Source of the DNA: Arthrobacter echini
Lineage (GTDB): Bacteria; Actinomycetota; Actinomycetes; Actinomycetales; Micrococcaceae
DNA length: 64,000 nucleotides
Reading direction: 5' to 3'
NCBI RefSeq assembly: GCF_004803505.1
Contig: NZ_SSWH01000002.1
Location: 1-64,000, forward strand
Part shown: positions 1 to 8,306 of the stretch, piece by piece
Layout of the letters: each line of letters opens with the position of its first letter
Numbering within the stretch: the first letter of the stretch is position 1
Notes under the pieces: model-generated
The model's input: the letters and a program-made list of their open reading frames with translations, nothing else
What the model was told of the DNA's origin: nothing
Database searches by the model: none
Position numbers and translations under genes: made by a program

Positions 1-84
1 CCCAACACCGGCAAGAACCGGCTCCGCGGCCCCACCTACCAGACCACCATCAGCATCAACATCCTCCCCGACCCAAGTCCTTGA
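1..84 (+). CDS. C-terminal end of an unidentified protein (5' truncated by window)
   Basis: An open frame enters from the left edge in frame 1 and stops at a TGA at 82-84, giving 27 residues ending in NILPDPSP. The stretch GPTYQTTISI is loosely like the tail found after the HNH domain of DUF222-type nucleases in this group (the complete copy in this window has GGRTYTT near its end), but the fragment is too short to assign. Function is not claimed. Confidence 0.4.
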   Translation, partial: PNTGKNRLRGPTYQTTISINILPDPSP

Positions 85-131
85 CAACCCCACCCACCGC
101 CTAACTACACGGCATTGCCGCTAGCCGTCCG

Positions 132-617
132 TCAGGGCGCCATCCCGACCCCGTGCTGCCGGTACAGCTTCCCGGCGTCGCGCATCGCCTGCCGGGCGCG
201 CTTGCGGTCCCCCGCCATGTCGTAGGCCAGCGACAGCCTGAACCTGCCGCGCCAGCTCTCCGGGTCGGCCTCCACCTCGGCCTGGTAGGCGGGGAACGCC
301 TCGTCCGCGGCGGAGCGGACGATCCGGCCCGACGGCGTCCTCGGCAGATCGTCGACGGGCAGGCCGCCCTCGCTCTCGAGCTGCCGCGCCATGCGCTGCG
401 TCTGCGCGCCGAAGAGCAGTTCGCGGATCAGGGCCCACGCGCCGATGCACGGCAGCAGGAGATAGCCCGCGCCGATCGCCTTGGCGACGGGTTCGGGATC
501 GCCGAGGAGCAGGATGCTGCGCTGGAACGCGATCACGAGCCAGAAGACGAGCAGCGCCGTGACGAGCAGGACACCGATCTTGACCCTGTGCTCCCGGAAG
601 AACTCCACGGCCCTCAC
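132..617 (-). CDS. Small membrane protein with soluble C-terminal helical domain, function unknown
   Basis: This 161-residue protein has two hydrophobic segments, about residues 12-32 and 48-68, followed by a soluble region of about 90 residues. The part from PAYQAEVEADPESWRGRFRLSLAYDMAGD onward (given here by its key residues W, R, L and the paired helices around residues 105-150) resembles a single tetratricopeptide-like helical hairpin. The start codon overlaps the dapB stop as ATGA (614-617), so the two are translationally coupled and probably co-transcribed. I do not recognise a named family. Confidence 0.75.
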   Translation of the reverse strand: MRAVEFFREHRVKIGVLLVTALLVFWLVIAFQRSILLLGDPEPVAKAIGAGYLLLPCIGAWALIRELLFGAQTQRMARQLESEGGLPVDDLPRTPSGRIVRSAADEAFPAYQAEVEADPESWRGRFRLSLAYDMAGDRKRARQAMRDAGKLYRQHGVGMAP

Positions 618-1384
618 GACGAGGTGCCGGCCTGCAGGTCCAGGTAGCCGTCCAGTCCGACGGTGAGGCCGGGATGCTGCGCCACGGAACGGATGCCGAG
701 CAGCACGCCGGGCATGAAGGAGGCGCGGTCGAAGGAATCGTGGCGGAGACTGAGCTGCTCACCGGGACTGCCGAACAGCACCTCCTGGTGCGCCGTGAGA
801 CCGCGCAGCCGCACCGAATGCACCGGGACGCCGTCGATACCGGCTCCGCGCGCGCCGTCGGGCGCATCCCGCGTGGCATCCGGTGCGGCCGGTACTCCTG
901 CGGCCTCCCGGGCTGTCGCGATGAGCTGCGCGGTGCGCACCGCGGTCCCGGACGGCGCGTCGATCTTGTCGGGGTGGTGCAGCTCGATGATCTCGACGGA
1001 TTCGAAGTAGCGCGCCGCGGTCGCGGCGAACGCGGTGGCGAGCACGGAGCCCAGCGCGAAGTTCGGCGCGATCAGCACCCCCGTTGCCGGTGCGCCGGCG
1101 AGAACCGTGCCGAGCTTCCCGAGTCGCTCCGGCGTCCACCCCGTGGTACCGACGACGGCGTGCATGCGGTGCCGGACGGCGAACACCACGTTGTCGTACG
1201 TGGCCTCCGGGACCGTGAGATCCACGACGACACGCGCACCGGCCGCGACCAGGGAATCGAGCGGATCGCTGCTGCCGAGGGCTGCGACGAGTTCGAGATC
1301 AGGCGCCTCCCGCACGGCCGCGACAGCCTCCGCACCCATGCGTCCGCGCGCTCCCAGCACTGCCACGGGCAGAAGTTCGCTCAT
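614..1384 (-). CDS. dapB: 4-hydroxy-tetrahydrodipicolinate reductase
   Basis: DapB reduces 4-hydroxy-tetrahydrodipicolinate with NAD(P)H in the diaminopimelate/lysine pathway in the cytoplasm. The 256-residue product has the N-terminal nucleotide-binding motif VLGARGRMG (residues 9-17) and the catalytic signature ELHHPDKIDAPSGTA (134-148), in which H136, H137 and K140 are the expected catalytic and substrate-binding residues. Length is normal for the actinobacterial type. It lies 15 bp downstream of moaE, but a -10 like TACGCT (1391-1396) sits 6 nt before its ATG, so it probably has its own leaderless promoter as well as read-through from the molybdenum cofactor genes. Confidence 0.95.
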   Translation of the reverse strand: MSELLPVAVLGARGRMGAEAVAAVREAPDLELVAALGSSDPLDSLVAAGARVVVDLTVPEATYDNVVFAVRHRMHAVVGTTGWTPERLGKLGTVLAGAPATGVLIAPNFALGSVLATAFAATAARYFESVEIIELHHPDKIDAPSGTAVRTAQLIATAREAAGVPAAPDATRDAPDGARGAGIDGVPVHSVRLRGLTAHQEVLFGSPGEQLSLRHDSFDRASFMPGVLLGIRSVAQHPGLTVGLDGYLDLQAGTSS

Positions 1385-1390
1385 GTCCCC

Positions 1391-1396
1391 AGCGTA
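1391..1396 (-). promoter_or_regulatory. Candidate -10 box of dapB (leaderless start)
   Basis: TACGCT on the minus strand ends 6 nt before the dapB ATG at 1384, so transcription would begin at or next to the start codon. No Shine-Dalgarno sequence is present. The box lies between the moaE stop and dapB. Confidence 0.45.
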
Positions 1397-1399
1397 CTG

Positions 1400-1831
1400 T
1401 CAGGCTCCGACACCCACCCACTCGACGGTGCCGTCGGTGAAGAACTGCTCCTTCCAGATGGGCACGCGCTCCTTGACCAGGTCGACGAGATCCGAGCAGG
1501 CACGGAAGGCCTCCCCCCGGTGTGCCGCACCCACCGCGGCCACCAGGGCCTGCTCGCCGATCTCCAGCGGTCCCACGCGGTGTGCCACCCAGATGCGGAT
1601 CCCGTCGTGCCGTGCGGCGATCTCCTCGGCGACCTCGCGGATGATGCGTTCCGCGCTCGGGTGCGCCGAGTAGCTCAGCGACGTCACCGCGCGTCCGCCG
1701 TCGTGATCCCGCACCACGCCGCTGAACCCGACGATGGCCCCGCAGTGCGGTGCATCCACGCCCGCGTGCGCCTCCTCGGGGGTGATGGCAGTTGCTGCGA
1801 CGGCAGCGTGGACGACGTCACCGGTGATCAT
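1400..1831 (-). CDS. moaE: Molybdopterin synthase catalytic subunit
   Basis: MoaE, with the small sulfur carrier MoaD, converts cyclic pyranopterin monophosphate to molybdopterin. The 143-residue product carries the MoaE active-site segment VKERVPIWKEQFF, with K120 and K127 matching the two essential lysines of the E. coli enzyme (K119, K126). FSGVVRDHDGGR and the VAHRVG segment are also family features. Its ATG lies inside the end of mogA (14 bp overlap), so mogA and moaE are co-translated. The partner MoaD is encoded on the other strand at 7011-7280. Confidence 0.95.
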   Translation of the reverse strand: MITGDVVHAAVAATAITPEEAHAGVDAPHCGAIVGFSGVVRDHDGGRAVTSLSYSAHPSAERIIREVAEEIAARHDGIRIWVAHRVGPLEIGEQALVAAVGAAHRGEAFRACSDLVDLVKERVPIWKEQFFTDGTVEWVGVGA

Positions 1832-2303
1832 TGTGGCCCTCCAGCTGGGAGCAGATGTGGTCGATGAGGGGTGAGAGCACGGCGAGCCCGTCGCGTACCC
1901 CTCCCGGCGAACCCGGCAGATTGACCACGAAGGTCGATCCGGCGGTCCCGGCCAGACCCCGGCTCAGGACGGCCGTGAGAATCTTTGCTGCGCCCTGCCC
2001 GCGCATCGACTCCATGACACCGGGCAGGGAACGGGTCAGGTAGGGCGCCGTCATCTCCGGGGTGGCGTCGTCGGGACTGAGCCCCGTTCCGCCACTGGTG
2101 ATCAGCACCGAGGGCCGATCCTCGAGTGCGGCACCGATCGCCGCTCCCACGGGTTCGCCGTCGGGAACCACCACGGCGGTCGCGACCGCGAAATCGCGCT
2201 CGTACAGCCAGTCCGCGATGATCGGGCCGCACTCGTCCTGGTAGGCGCCCGACGCCGCTCGCGTCGAGGCAATGATCACGGCTGCACGTCGAAGAGTCGT
2301 CAT
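1818..2303 (-). CDS. mogA: Molybdopterin adenylyltransferase / MoaB-Mog family protein
   Basis: This 161-residue protein has the MoCF-biosynthesis fold signatures [12 protein letters not shown] (68-79) and NLPGSPGGV (128-136). Proteins of this family adenylylate molybdopterin before molybdate insertion. The start at 2303 is chosen because ATG overlaps the moaC stop (ATGA, 2300-2303) and [10 protein letters not shown] begins the family fold; the open frame continues upstream but without homology. Actinobacterial members are often annotated MoaB or MogA and these are hard to separate by eye. Confidence 0.88.
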   Translation of the reverse strand: MTTLRRAAVIIASTRAASGAYQDECGPIIADWLYERDFAVATAVVVPDGEPVGAAIGAALEDRPSVLITSGGTGLSPDDATPEMTAPYLTRSLPGVMESMRGQGAAKILTAVLSRGLAGTAGSTFVVNLPGSPGGVRDGLAVLSPLIDHICSQLEGHNDHR

Positions 2304-2791
2304 ACCGTCCAGTCTCCACTCTTGCCGCCTGATTTGGAGACGACCCGCATGCCCGTGATCACGGCCCGCTTGTCCACCGCTTTGATCATGTCGTAGAGCG
2401 TCAGCGCCGCCACCGATGCCCCCGTCAGCGCTTCCATCTCGACGCCGGTGAGCGCCGTGGTCTTCACGAGGACGACGACGCGGACGCTGCCCGCCTCGGG
2501 CTCGAAGTCCACGGTGACCCGTGCCAGGGGCAGCGGGTGGCACAGCGGGATCAGCGTGGACGTCTGCTTGGCGGCCATGATGCCGGCCACCCGGGCGACG
2601 GCGAGGGCGTCGCCCTTGGGCAGCTGCCCGTCCGTGATGAGGGCGACGACGTCGGGCGTGGTCTCGAGAACCGCTTCGGCGACGGCCTCCCGGGTGGTGG
2701 CCTGCTTCCCGGAGACGTCCACCATGTGGGCGGTGCCGTCGGCCCGGACGTGGGACAGCGCGTCGGAGGAGGAGTCGGTCATGGGGTCCAT
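2300..2791 (-). CDS. moaC: Cyclic pyranopterin monophosphate synthase
   Basis: MoaC completes the first step of molybdenum cofactor synthesis, turning the MoaA product 3',8-cyclo-GTP into cyclic pyranopterin monophosphate. The 163-residue product has LCHPLPL (83-89), GVEMEAL (116-122) and DMIKAVDK (134-141), which hold the conserved catalytic Asp and Lys, plus an active-site lysine in AAKQTS (K75). The ATG at 2791 has AGGA directly against it; a second in-frame ATG at 2782 has that AGGA at a better distance, so the true start may be 3 codons further in. Confidence 0.95.
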   Translation of the reverse strand: MDPMTDSSSDALSHVRADGTAHMVDVSGKQATTREAVAEAVLETTPDVVALITDGQLPKGDALAVARVAGIMAAKQTSTLIPLCHPLPLARVTVDFEPEAGSVRVVVLVKTTALTGVEMEALTGASVAALTLYDMIKAVDKRAVITGMRVVSKSGGKSGDWTV

Positions 2792-2816
2792 TCCTGCGGG
2801 TTCGGGTGGGCAGCGC

Positions 2817-4106
2817 TCATGAGTTGTCCAGGCTCTCGGTGAGCAGGACGTCGACGACGGCGAAGGGATCGACCGGCACGGGACCGGTCAGGGTGATCTC
2901 GACGCGGTCCCCCTCCTGCAGCGCAGCCACACCCTCGGGCAGGTGCATGAGGCAGTTCGACTGCGCGAGGGCGTGGAGGAGGTGTGAGTCCGGGCCCCCC
3001 ACGACGGCGACCCTGCCGTCGCGGTACAGGCCGCGCCGGAGCTGGTGCTTGTTCTCCACGCTCTCGACTCCGCCGGTGAGCACGGCCTCCAGCACCGGAC
3101 GCGGTGCGGGGATCCCGGTCAGCTGGTGCAGCGCCGGACGCAGGAACATCTCGAAGGAGACGATGGCGCTGACCGGATTGCCCGGGAAGCCGAGGAACGG
3201 GATGCCCGAGATGGTTCCGTGCGCCTGCGGACCTCCCGGTTGCATGGCGACGGAGGAGAACTCGACGCTGCTGTCGGCCAGTGCCTGCTTGACCACCTCG
3301 TAGGCTCCCTGGCTGATCCCGCCGGTGCTGAGCACCAGGTGGGTGCTGCCCGCGCTGATCGCGGCGAAGGCGTCCCGCAGGACCGCGGGATCATCGCCGA
3401 GCAACCCGTGGCGCGTGACCTCCGCGCCTGCCTCGAGCAGCGCCGCCTCGAGCAGCGTGGTGTTGGCGTCGTAGATCGTGCCCGGGGCGAGGGTTCCGCC
3501 CGGTGCGGCGACCTCGTCCCCGGTCGACAGCAGCAGGACGCGGAACCGCGGTCGCACGGGAACCTCGCCGACGCCGCAGGCGGCGAGCAGCCCCAGCTGT
3601 GCCGGCCCGAGGAGCGTTCCCGACTCCAGCGCGATCTGCCCCGCCGCGATGTCGCTGCCGGCCCGCCGTACGAACTGAGCGGGCGGGATGCCGCCGGGGA
3701 GCTGCACCTGCGCCTGACCGCCGGCGACCTCGGCCGCGGGGTGGAACTGGGCCGGTACTGCCCGCTCGATGGGCACGACGGCGCCCGCGCCGTCGGGCAG
3801 CATGGCACCGGTCATGATCGGAGCGGCCGTTCCGATCTCGAGTGCCGGCGGCACCGAGCCCGCGGCGATCGCCGCCGTCACCCTCAGAGAGCTCGGCTCC
3901 GCGAGATCCGCGGAGTGGACCGCGTAACCGTCCATCTGGGAGTTGTCGAAGGGAGGCAGGCTCACCGGGGCGTGGACGTCCTCGGCCAGGGCCCGGCCGA
4001 GGGCAGCGATCAGCGGCAGGACCTCCGGTGCGTCGTCCGGGTAGCCGCTGCTCCACCGCAGCAGCCCGGCGACGGCTGCCCCGTGCTCGGCGATGGTTCG
4101 TCTCAT
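2817..4106 (-). CDS. moeA: Molybdopterin molybdenumtransferase
   Basis: MoeA inserts molybdate into adenylylated molybdopterin. The 429-residue product shows the MoeA N-terminal motif [12 protein letters not shown] (51-62), a central MoCF-biosynthesis domain with LLSTGDEV and LSTGGISQG, and a C-terminal beta-barrel domain from about residue 345. It is the third gene of the minus-strand Mo-cofactor run, 25 bp before moaC and about 60 bp after the molybdoenzyme gene. A short direct repeat (CCGCAGTGAT at about 4134 and 4149) lies in that 60-bp gap. Confidence 0.95.
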   Translation of the reverse strand: MRRTIAEHGAAVAGLLRWSSGYPDDAPEVLPLIAALGRALAEDVHAPVSLPPFDNSQMDGYAVHSADLAEPSSLRVTAAIAAGSVPPALEIGTAAPIMTGAMLPDGAGAVVPIERAVPAQFHPAAEVAGGQAQVQLPGGIPPAQFVRRAGSDIAAGQIALESGTLLGPAQLGLLAACGVGEVPVRPRFRVLLLSTGDEVAAPGGTLAPGTIYDANTTLLEAALLEAGAEVTRHGLLGDDPAVLRDAFAAISAGSTHLVLSTGGISQGAYEVVKQALADSSVEFSSVAMQPGGPQAHGTISGIPFLGFPGNPVSAIVSFEMFLRPALHQLTGIPAPRPVLEAVLTGGVESVENKHQLRRGLYRDGRVAVVGGPDSHLLHALAQSNCLMHLPEGVAALQEGDRVEITLTGPVPVDPFAVVDVLLTESLDNS

Positions 4107-4168
4107 CGCTGCCTCTCGTACATGTGCATCCCGCGCAGTGATATCCCCCGCAGTGATCGCGGGGCGGT

Positions 4169-5716
4169 CTAGGTCACCGTGAACGATACCGTGTGCAGAC
4201 CCTCGGACCCGTCGGGCGCAGGCGCGACGTCGGCCGCCGACTGGAGAACTCCGTCCCGGTCCTTCGCCCGCGACTGCACCGTGTGGGAGCCCGCCTCCAG
4301 CTGCAGCGTTGCGCTGTACTGGACCCAGGTGTCCGCGGAGATTGCCTCGGCGAGGGTGGCCTGCTGCCAGGGGCCGCCGTCCGCCCTCACTTCCACGCGC
4401 TCGATGCCGGTGTGCTGCGCCCAGGCGACACCGGCGATCACGACGTCGCCCGCCGGAACCTCGCGATTCCGGCGGGGCACGTCGATGCGCGACGACGTCT
4501 TGACCGGTCCGCGCGTCGACCAGCCGCGCGTGGACCAGTAGGCCGAGGCGTCGGCGAAGCGCGTCACCTCCAGCTCACTGACCCATTTGGTCGCCGACAC
4601 GTACCCGTACAGACCCGGGACCACCAACCGGACGGGGAACCCGTGCTCCACGGGCAGCGGCTCGCCGTTCATCCCGATGGCCAGCAGGGCGTCACGATCA
4701 TCCGTGAGTGCCTCGACGGGCGTCCCGGCCGTGAAGCCGTCCACGCTGCGCGAGAGCACCATGTCCGCCCCGTCCTGGACGCCGGCGCGGGCCAGGAGCT
4801 CGCGGACCGGCCAGCCCAGCCACCGCGCGGTACCCGTCAGGTCCCCGCCCACCGTGTTGGACACGCACGCGAGCGTGATGTGCCGTTCGATCAGGGGCAG
4901 CTCGAGCAGCTCGGCGTAGGTGATCTCGACCTCGCGGTCCACCAGCCCCGTGACCTTCAGCGACCACTTCGCGGCGTCGACCACGGGCACCACCAGCGCG
5001 GTGTCGATGCGGTAGAAGTCCTCGTTGGATGTCACGAGATCGCTGATGCCTTCGGCGTCGAGCTCGGCGCCGTCCGGCACGAAGGAGCCCTCGGCCGGCG
5101 GCGTGGTGTCCTCCGGCGTCGGGAGCGTGATGGCCGAGCGCTGCTGCGTCACGGTCGACTGCCCGGACCGCACGACGGTGGCTGCTGCTCCGGTTGCCGC
5201 GGCGATCACCGCGGCACCGACGGCTCCCTGCAGGAAACGCCGTCGGGCAGGCGCGAACTCCCCTGCGTCGCTTTCGGACCGTAGCGTCCACGCACCCAGC
5301 GACCGGATGAGCGCCCTGAGCACGAGGATCGCCACGAGGGCGGCGACGACCGGCGCCGCGTAGGACACGAGCGTGGCCTGCGGGCGGGACGCGACGGCGA
5401 TCGCACCGAGTACACCGAAGCCCAGGATCACCGCCCGCCCCGCAGGGCTCCTGCGGCGCTCGAGCACACCCGCCGCGAGGGCCAGCACGAGAATCAGGAC
5501 AGCGATGGTGAGAAGGAACACGGTCTTGTCCGCTGTCCCGAACCACTCGACGGCCCAGTCCTTCACCGCGGACGGCAGGACATCGATCACGGAGGAGCCG
5601 ACGGCGCTGACCGGTGACACCGACGGACTCAGCGCCGCGGCGGTCAGTTCCCCGCCGATCACGCCCAGGCCCACCGCGAGAGCCCCGGAGACCGCCGCCC
5701 ACGTGTTATGCCGCAT
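4169..5716 (-). CDS. Membrane-anchored sulfite-oxidase-fold molybdopterin oxidoreductase
   Basis: The 515-residue product has an N-terminal membrane part with four helices at about 8-28, 65-85, 94-110 and 116-137. A fifth hydrophobic stretch (165-182) follows RRRFLQG, which looks like an internal Tat-type signal. The C-terminal half is an oxidoreductase molybdopterin-binding domain with the likely Mo-ligand Cys284 in TLACVSNTVGGDLTG, then a Mo-cofactor dimerisation domain from about residue 410. It should be an extracytoplasmic molybdoenzyme; the substrate is unknown. It heads the minus-strand Mo-cofactor run, so cofactor supply and enzyme are linked. No diheme or c-type heme partner is encoded next to it. 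Confidence 0.88.
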   Translation of the reverse strand: MRHNTWAAVSGALAVGLGVIGGELTAAALSPSVSPVSAVGSSVIDVLPSAVKDWAVEWFGTADKTVFLLTIAVLILVLALAAGVLERRRSPAGRAVILGFGVLGAIAVASRPQATLVSYAAPVVAALVAILVLRALIRSLGAWTLRSESDAGEFAPARRRFLQGAVGAAVIAAATGAAATVVRSGQSTVTQQRSAITLPTPEDTTPPAEGSFVPDGAELDAEGISDLVTSNEDFYRIDTALVVPVVDAAKWSLKVTGLVDREVEITYAELLELPLIERHITLACVSNTVGGDLTGTARWLGWPVRELLARAGVQDGADMVLSRSVDGFTAGTPVEALTDDRDALLAIGMNGEPLPVEHGFPVRLVVPGLYGYVSATKWVSELEVTRFADASAYWSTRGWSTRGPVKTSSRIDVPRRNREVPAGDVVIAGVAWAQHTGIERVEVRADGGPWQQATLAEAISADTWVQYSATLQLEAGSHTVQSRAKDRDGVLQSAADVAPAPDGSEGLHTVSFTVT

Positions 5717-5944
5717 TGTTCGTCACGTATCGCCCCTGTTCAGTTCGCTTCCGTCCGCCCCCCTGGAGACGACGCCCTGCCGGATCCTTCCCGATGGTCC
5801 ATGGCTGCGGGAACGGTCTGCCCGTTACACGAGCGCGGCCGTCCGTGCGTTCCGTGGTCCGTGCCACACACCTCTGTCCAGACCTCCGCCCGCTCCTTGG
5901 CGGGTACGTCCTCCCCGGGACAGTCCTCCCCGAGAGAAAGGGCG

Positions 5945-5950
5945 TAGGCT
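5945..5950 (+). promoter_or_regulatory. Candidate -10 box of moaA (leaderless start)
   Basis: TAGGCT ends 6 nt before the moaA ATG at 5957, placing the transcription start at the start codon. The 240-bp divergent region 5717-5956 otherwise shows no gene and no recognisable riboswitch. Confidence 0.5.
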
Positions 5951-5956
5951 CGAAGC

Positions 5957-7027
5957 ATGGGAACACACCTGGGAATGCCGAGTGTCGCCGGCAGGACCGC
6001 GGCGTCGGGCCTGCTGGACACCCACGGCCGGCAGGCCACCGACATGCGCCTGTCCCTGACCGACAAATGCAATCTCCGCTGCACCTACTGCATGCCCGCC
6101 GAGGGTCTGAACTGGCTGCAGAAGGACGCCGTCCTCTCGCGCGCCGAGATCGTGCGGCTGGTCCGCATCGGCGTGGATCTGCTGGGCATCCGGGAGCTTC
6201 GGCTCACCGGGGGCGAGCCGCTGGTCCGGGCGGATCTGCTGGACATCATCCGCGACATCCGCGCGAACCACCCCGTGCTGCCCATCTCCATGACCACCAA
6301 TGCCCTGGGCCTGGAGCGCCGCGCCGCGCAGCTCAAGGAGGCGGGGCTCTCGCGCATCAACGTGTCCATGGACTCGCTGCACCCCGAGACCTTCGCGCAG
6401 CTCACCCGCAGGCCCTTCCTCGACCGGGTCCTGAGGGGAATCGAGGCTGCTGCCGCGGCGGGCCTGGGACTGATCAAGATCAACGCCGTGCTCATGCGCG
6501 GCATCAACGACCACGAGGCGCCCGATCTCGTCGAATGGGCCGTGGCGCGCGGCTTCGAGCTGCGCTTCATCGAGCAGATGCCCCTCGACGCCGATCACGG
6601 GTGGACGAAGGAGGGCATGGTCACGGCCGCCGAGATGCGCGCCCTCGTCGAGACCCGCTTCGTCCTCACCCCCGATCCCCGTACACGCGACGGCGCCCCC
6701 GCCGAACGGTGGGAGGTCCGCTCGAAGGAGGCGCCCGACGTCGTCCTCGGCACGATCGGCATCATCGCCTCGGTCACGGAGCCCTTCTGCGCGGACTGCC
6801 GCCGCACCCGGGTCACGGCCGAGGGCAGGATCATGAGCTGCCTGTTCTCCCGCGAGGAGACGGATCTGCGGGATCTGCTGCGCTCCGACGCGGACGACGA
6901 CGCCGTGGCCGAGCGCTGGCGCGATGCCATGTGGCTGAAGCCGAAGGCCCACGGTATGGACCACACGGGTCTCGGCGCGGCCGATTTCGTGCAGCCCGAC
7001 CGATCGATGAGTGCCATCGGTGGCTGA
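5957..7027 (+). CDS. moaA: GTP 3',8-cyclase (radical SAM)
   Basis: MoaA starts molybdenum cofactor synthesis by rearranging GTP with a radical SAM iron-sulfur cluster. The 356-residue product has the SAM cluster motif CNLRCTYC (C38, C42, C45) and the second-cluster cysteines C278, C281 and C295 in FCADCRRTR and IMSC. It ends in the Gly-Gly dipeptide that is required for catalysis in the family. The ATG at 5957 follows a -10 TAGGCT by 6 nt, so the mRNA is probably leaderless. It overlaps moaD downstream and is divergent from the other Mo genes. Confidence 0.96.
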   Translation: MGTHLGMPSVAGRTAASGLLDTHGRQATDMRLSLTDKCNLRCTYCMPAEGLNWLQKDAVLSRAEIVRLVRIGVDLLGIRELRLTGGEPLVRADLLDIIRDIRANHPVLPISMTTNALGLERRAAQLKEAGLSRINVSMDSLHPETFAQLTRRPFLDRVLRGIEAAAAAGLGLIKINAVLMRGINDHEAPDLVEWAVARGFELRFIEQMPLDADHGWTKEGMVTAAEMRALVETRFVLTPDPRTRDGAPAERWEVRSKEAPDVVLGTIGIIASVTEPFCADCRRTRVTAEGRIMSCLFSREETDLRDLLRSDADDDAVAERWRDAMWLKPKAHGMDHTGLGAADFVQPDRSMSAIGG

Positions 7028-7280
7028 GGTGCTGGTGCGGTATTTCGGTGCGGCACGGGCCGCCTCCGGCGTCGACGAGGAACGTCTGCCCGCCGGTCGC
7101 GAACTGGCGGCCGTCCTCGATGAGCTCCGGAGCCGACCGGGCAGGCCCGGTCTGCCCGACCTCGGCCGGGTCCTGAACCGCAGCAGTTTCCTGCTCAACG
7201 AGGTGGCCCTGAGGAATCACGCGACGGTCCTGGACGAGGGCGATGTGCTGGACATCCTGCCGCCGTTCGCCGGAGGCTGA
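7011..7280 (+). CDS. moaD: Molybdopterin synthase sulfur-carrier subunit (ThiS/MoaD fold)
   Basis: This 89-residue protein has the beta-grasp fold pattern beginning VLVRYFGAARAASG and ends in PPFAGG, the C-terminal diglycine that is adenylylated and thiocarboxylated. It is the partner of MoaE at 1400-1831. Its start is a GTG at 7011 inside the end of moaA (17 bp overlap); an in-frame GTG at 7020 giving VAEVLVRYF is an equally good start. No MoeB/MoeZ activating enzyme is in the window. Confidence 0.9.
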   Translation: MPSVAEVLVRYFGAARAASGVDEERLPAGRELAAVLDELRSRPGRPGLPDLGRVLNRSSFLLNEVALRNHATVLDEGDVLDILPPFAGG

Positions 7281-7321
7281 GTGCTCCTTCACACCTACTC
7301 TTCGCCACGGGAGGACCAGTC

Positions 7322-7615
7322 ATGTGGATCGGTCACATCGAATTCGACATCCTGCTCGGTGACGTCCACTCGCTGAAGGGCAAGCGGTCGGTGGTGCGGC
7401 CGCTGGTGTCGGATCTGCACCGGAAGTTCGAGGTCTCCGCCGCCGAGGTGGACCACCAGGAGCTGCACCGTCGAGCCGTCGTCGGGGCGGGGCTCGTGGG
7501 AGCGGACCGGCAGCACGTGGTGGACGTCCTGGACCGCGTGGAACGCTATGTCGCGGCACGCCCGGAGGTGGAACTGCTCAGTTCCCGTCCACGCATCATC
7601 AGCAGCGAGGACTAG
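7322..7615 (+). CDS. DUF503 (YlxP-like) protein
   Basis: The 97-residue product begins MWIGHIEFDILLGDVHSLKGKRS, the hallmark of DUF503/YlxP, a small ferredoxin-fold family of unknown biochemical role that in many bacteria sits in the infB-rbfA cluster. Here it is displaced to the end of the moaA-moaD run. GGAGGACC ends a few bases before the ATG and serves as a ribosome binding site. The gene is complete and of normal length. Confidence 0.85.
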   Translation: MWIGHIEFDILLGDVHSLKGKRSVVRPLVSDLHRKFEVSAAEVDHQELHRRAVVGAGLVGADRQHVVDVLDRVERYVAARPEVELLSSRPRIISSED

Positions 7616-7621
7616 TACGCC

Positions 7622-8266
7622 ATGGCAAGGACATCGAGAGCCGAGATCTGGAATGCGGTCCATGACGAGCGCCGGGCCCTGATCGATGACCTCGCGGTGC
7701 TCGAGACTGACCAGTGGCACAAAGCTTCCTCATGTCCCGGGTGGGACGTCCACGACGTTTTGGCCCACCTCGTCGATACGGCCAGGACAACTCGCCTGGG
7801 TTTCGTGCGTCAGCTGGTGGCGGCCCGGTTCGACTTCGATCGTGCCAATGCCGCCGGGATCGAGCGGGAGAAGTCACCACGTCCTGAGCACACACTGGAC
7901 GCCTTCAGGGCGGTACGCAGCCACACCGCCACACCCCCGGCGGCCCTGGCCACACGATTGGTGGAGGCCTTCGTGCACGGCGAGGACATCCGCCGCCCCC
8001 TCACGATCCGTGGGAACTATCCCCCGGAGCTCGTCGCCCACGCACTCGCCCACCAGGTACGAACCAGCGTGAAGATCGGCGGCGGCAAGGAGATCGCACA
8101 GGGATGTCACCTGGTCGCCTCCGACACGGGGTTCGATCACGGGGACGGACCGGAGGTGCGCGGCCCCGCCATCGCTCTTCTCCTCGCCGTCTCAGGCAGG
8201 CCGGTCAGGACGGACGACATCGCCGGTCCCGGGGTCCTCCATCTCCTGCCGAGGCAGGGCACCTGA
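7622..8266 (+). CDS. Maleylpyruvate isomerase-family mycothiol-dependent protein
   Basis: The 214-residue protein starts with a DinB/MDMPI four-helix fold: CPGWDVHDVLAHLVD carries a metal-binding histidine (H49), and VEAFVHGEDIRRPL supplies the other expected ligands around H119 and D122. Family members are mycothiol-dependent isomerases or transferases with zinc. The substrate cannot be read from the sequence. It follows the DUF503 gene by 6 bp and is convergent with the M16 peptidase gene. Its presence implies a mycothiol-producing actinobacterium. Confidence 0.8.
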   Translation: MARTSRAEIWNAVHDERRALIDDLAVLETDQWHKASSCPGWDVHDVLAHLVDTARTTRLGFVRQLVAARFDFDRANAAGIEREKSPRPEHTLDAFRAVRSHTATPPAALATRLVEAFVHGEDIRRPLTIRGNYPPELVAHALAHQVRTSVKIGGGKEIAQGCHLVASDTGFDHGDGPEVRGPAIALLLAVSGRPVRTDDIAGPGVLHLLPRQGT

Positions 8267-8306
8267 CGATTCTGGACGAGGACCCGTCACGCCGGGCCCG
8301 GCCGGC

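Noticed and set aside
4134..4158. Direct repeat CCGCAGTGAT between moeA and the molybdoenzyme gene as an operator
   Set aside because: Two 10-bp copies only, in a gap that also has local GC hairpin character; no supporting evidence.
5717..5956. Possible Moco riboswitch before moaA
   Set aside because: The moaA -10 box is 6 nt from the ATG, leaving no leader for a riboswitch, and no Moco RNA pattern was seen.
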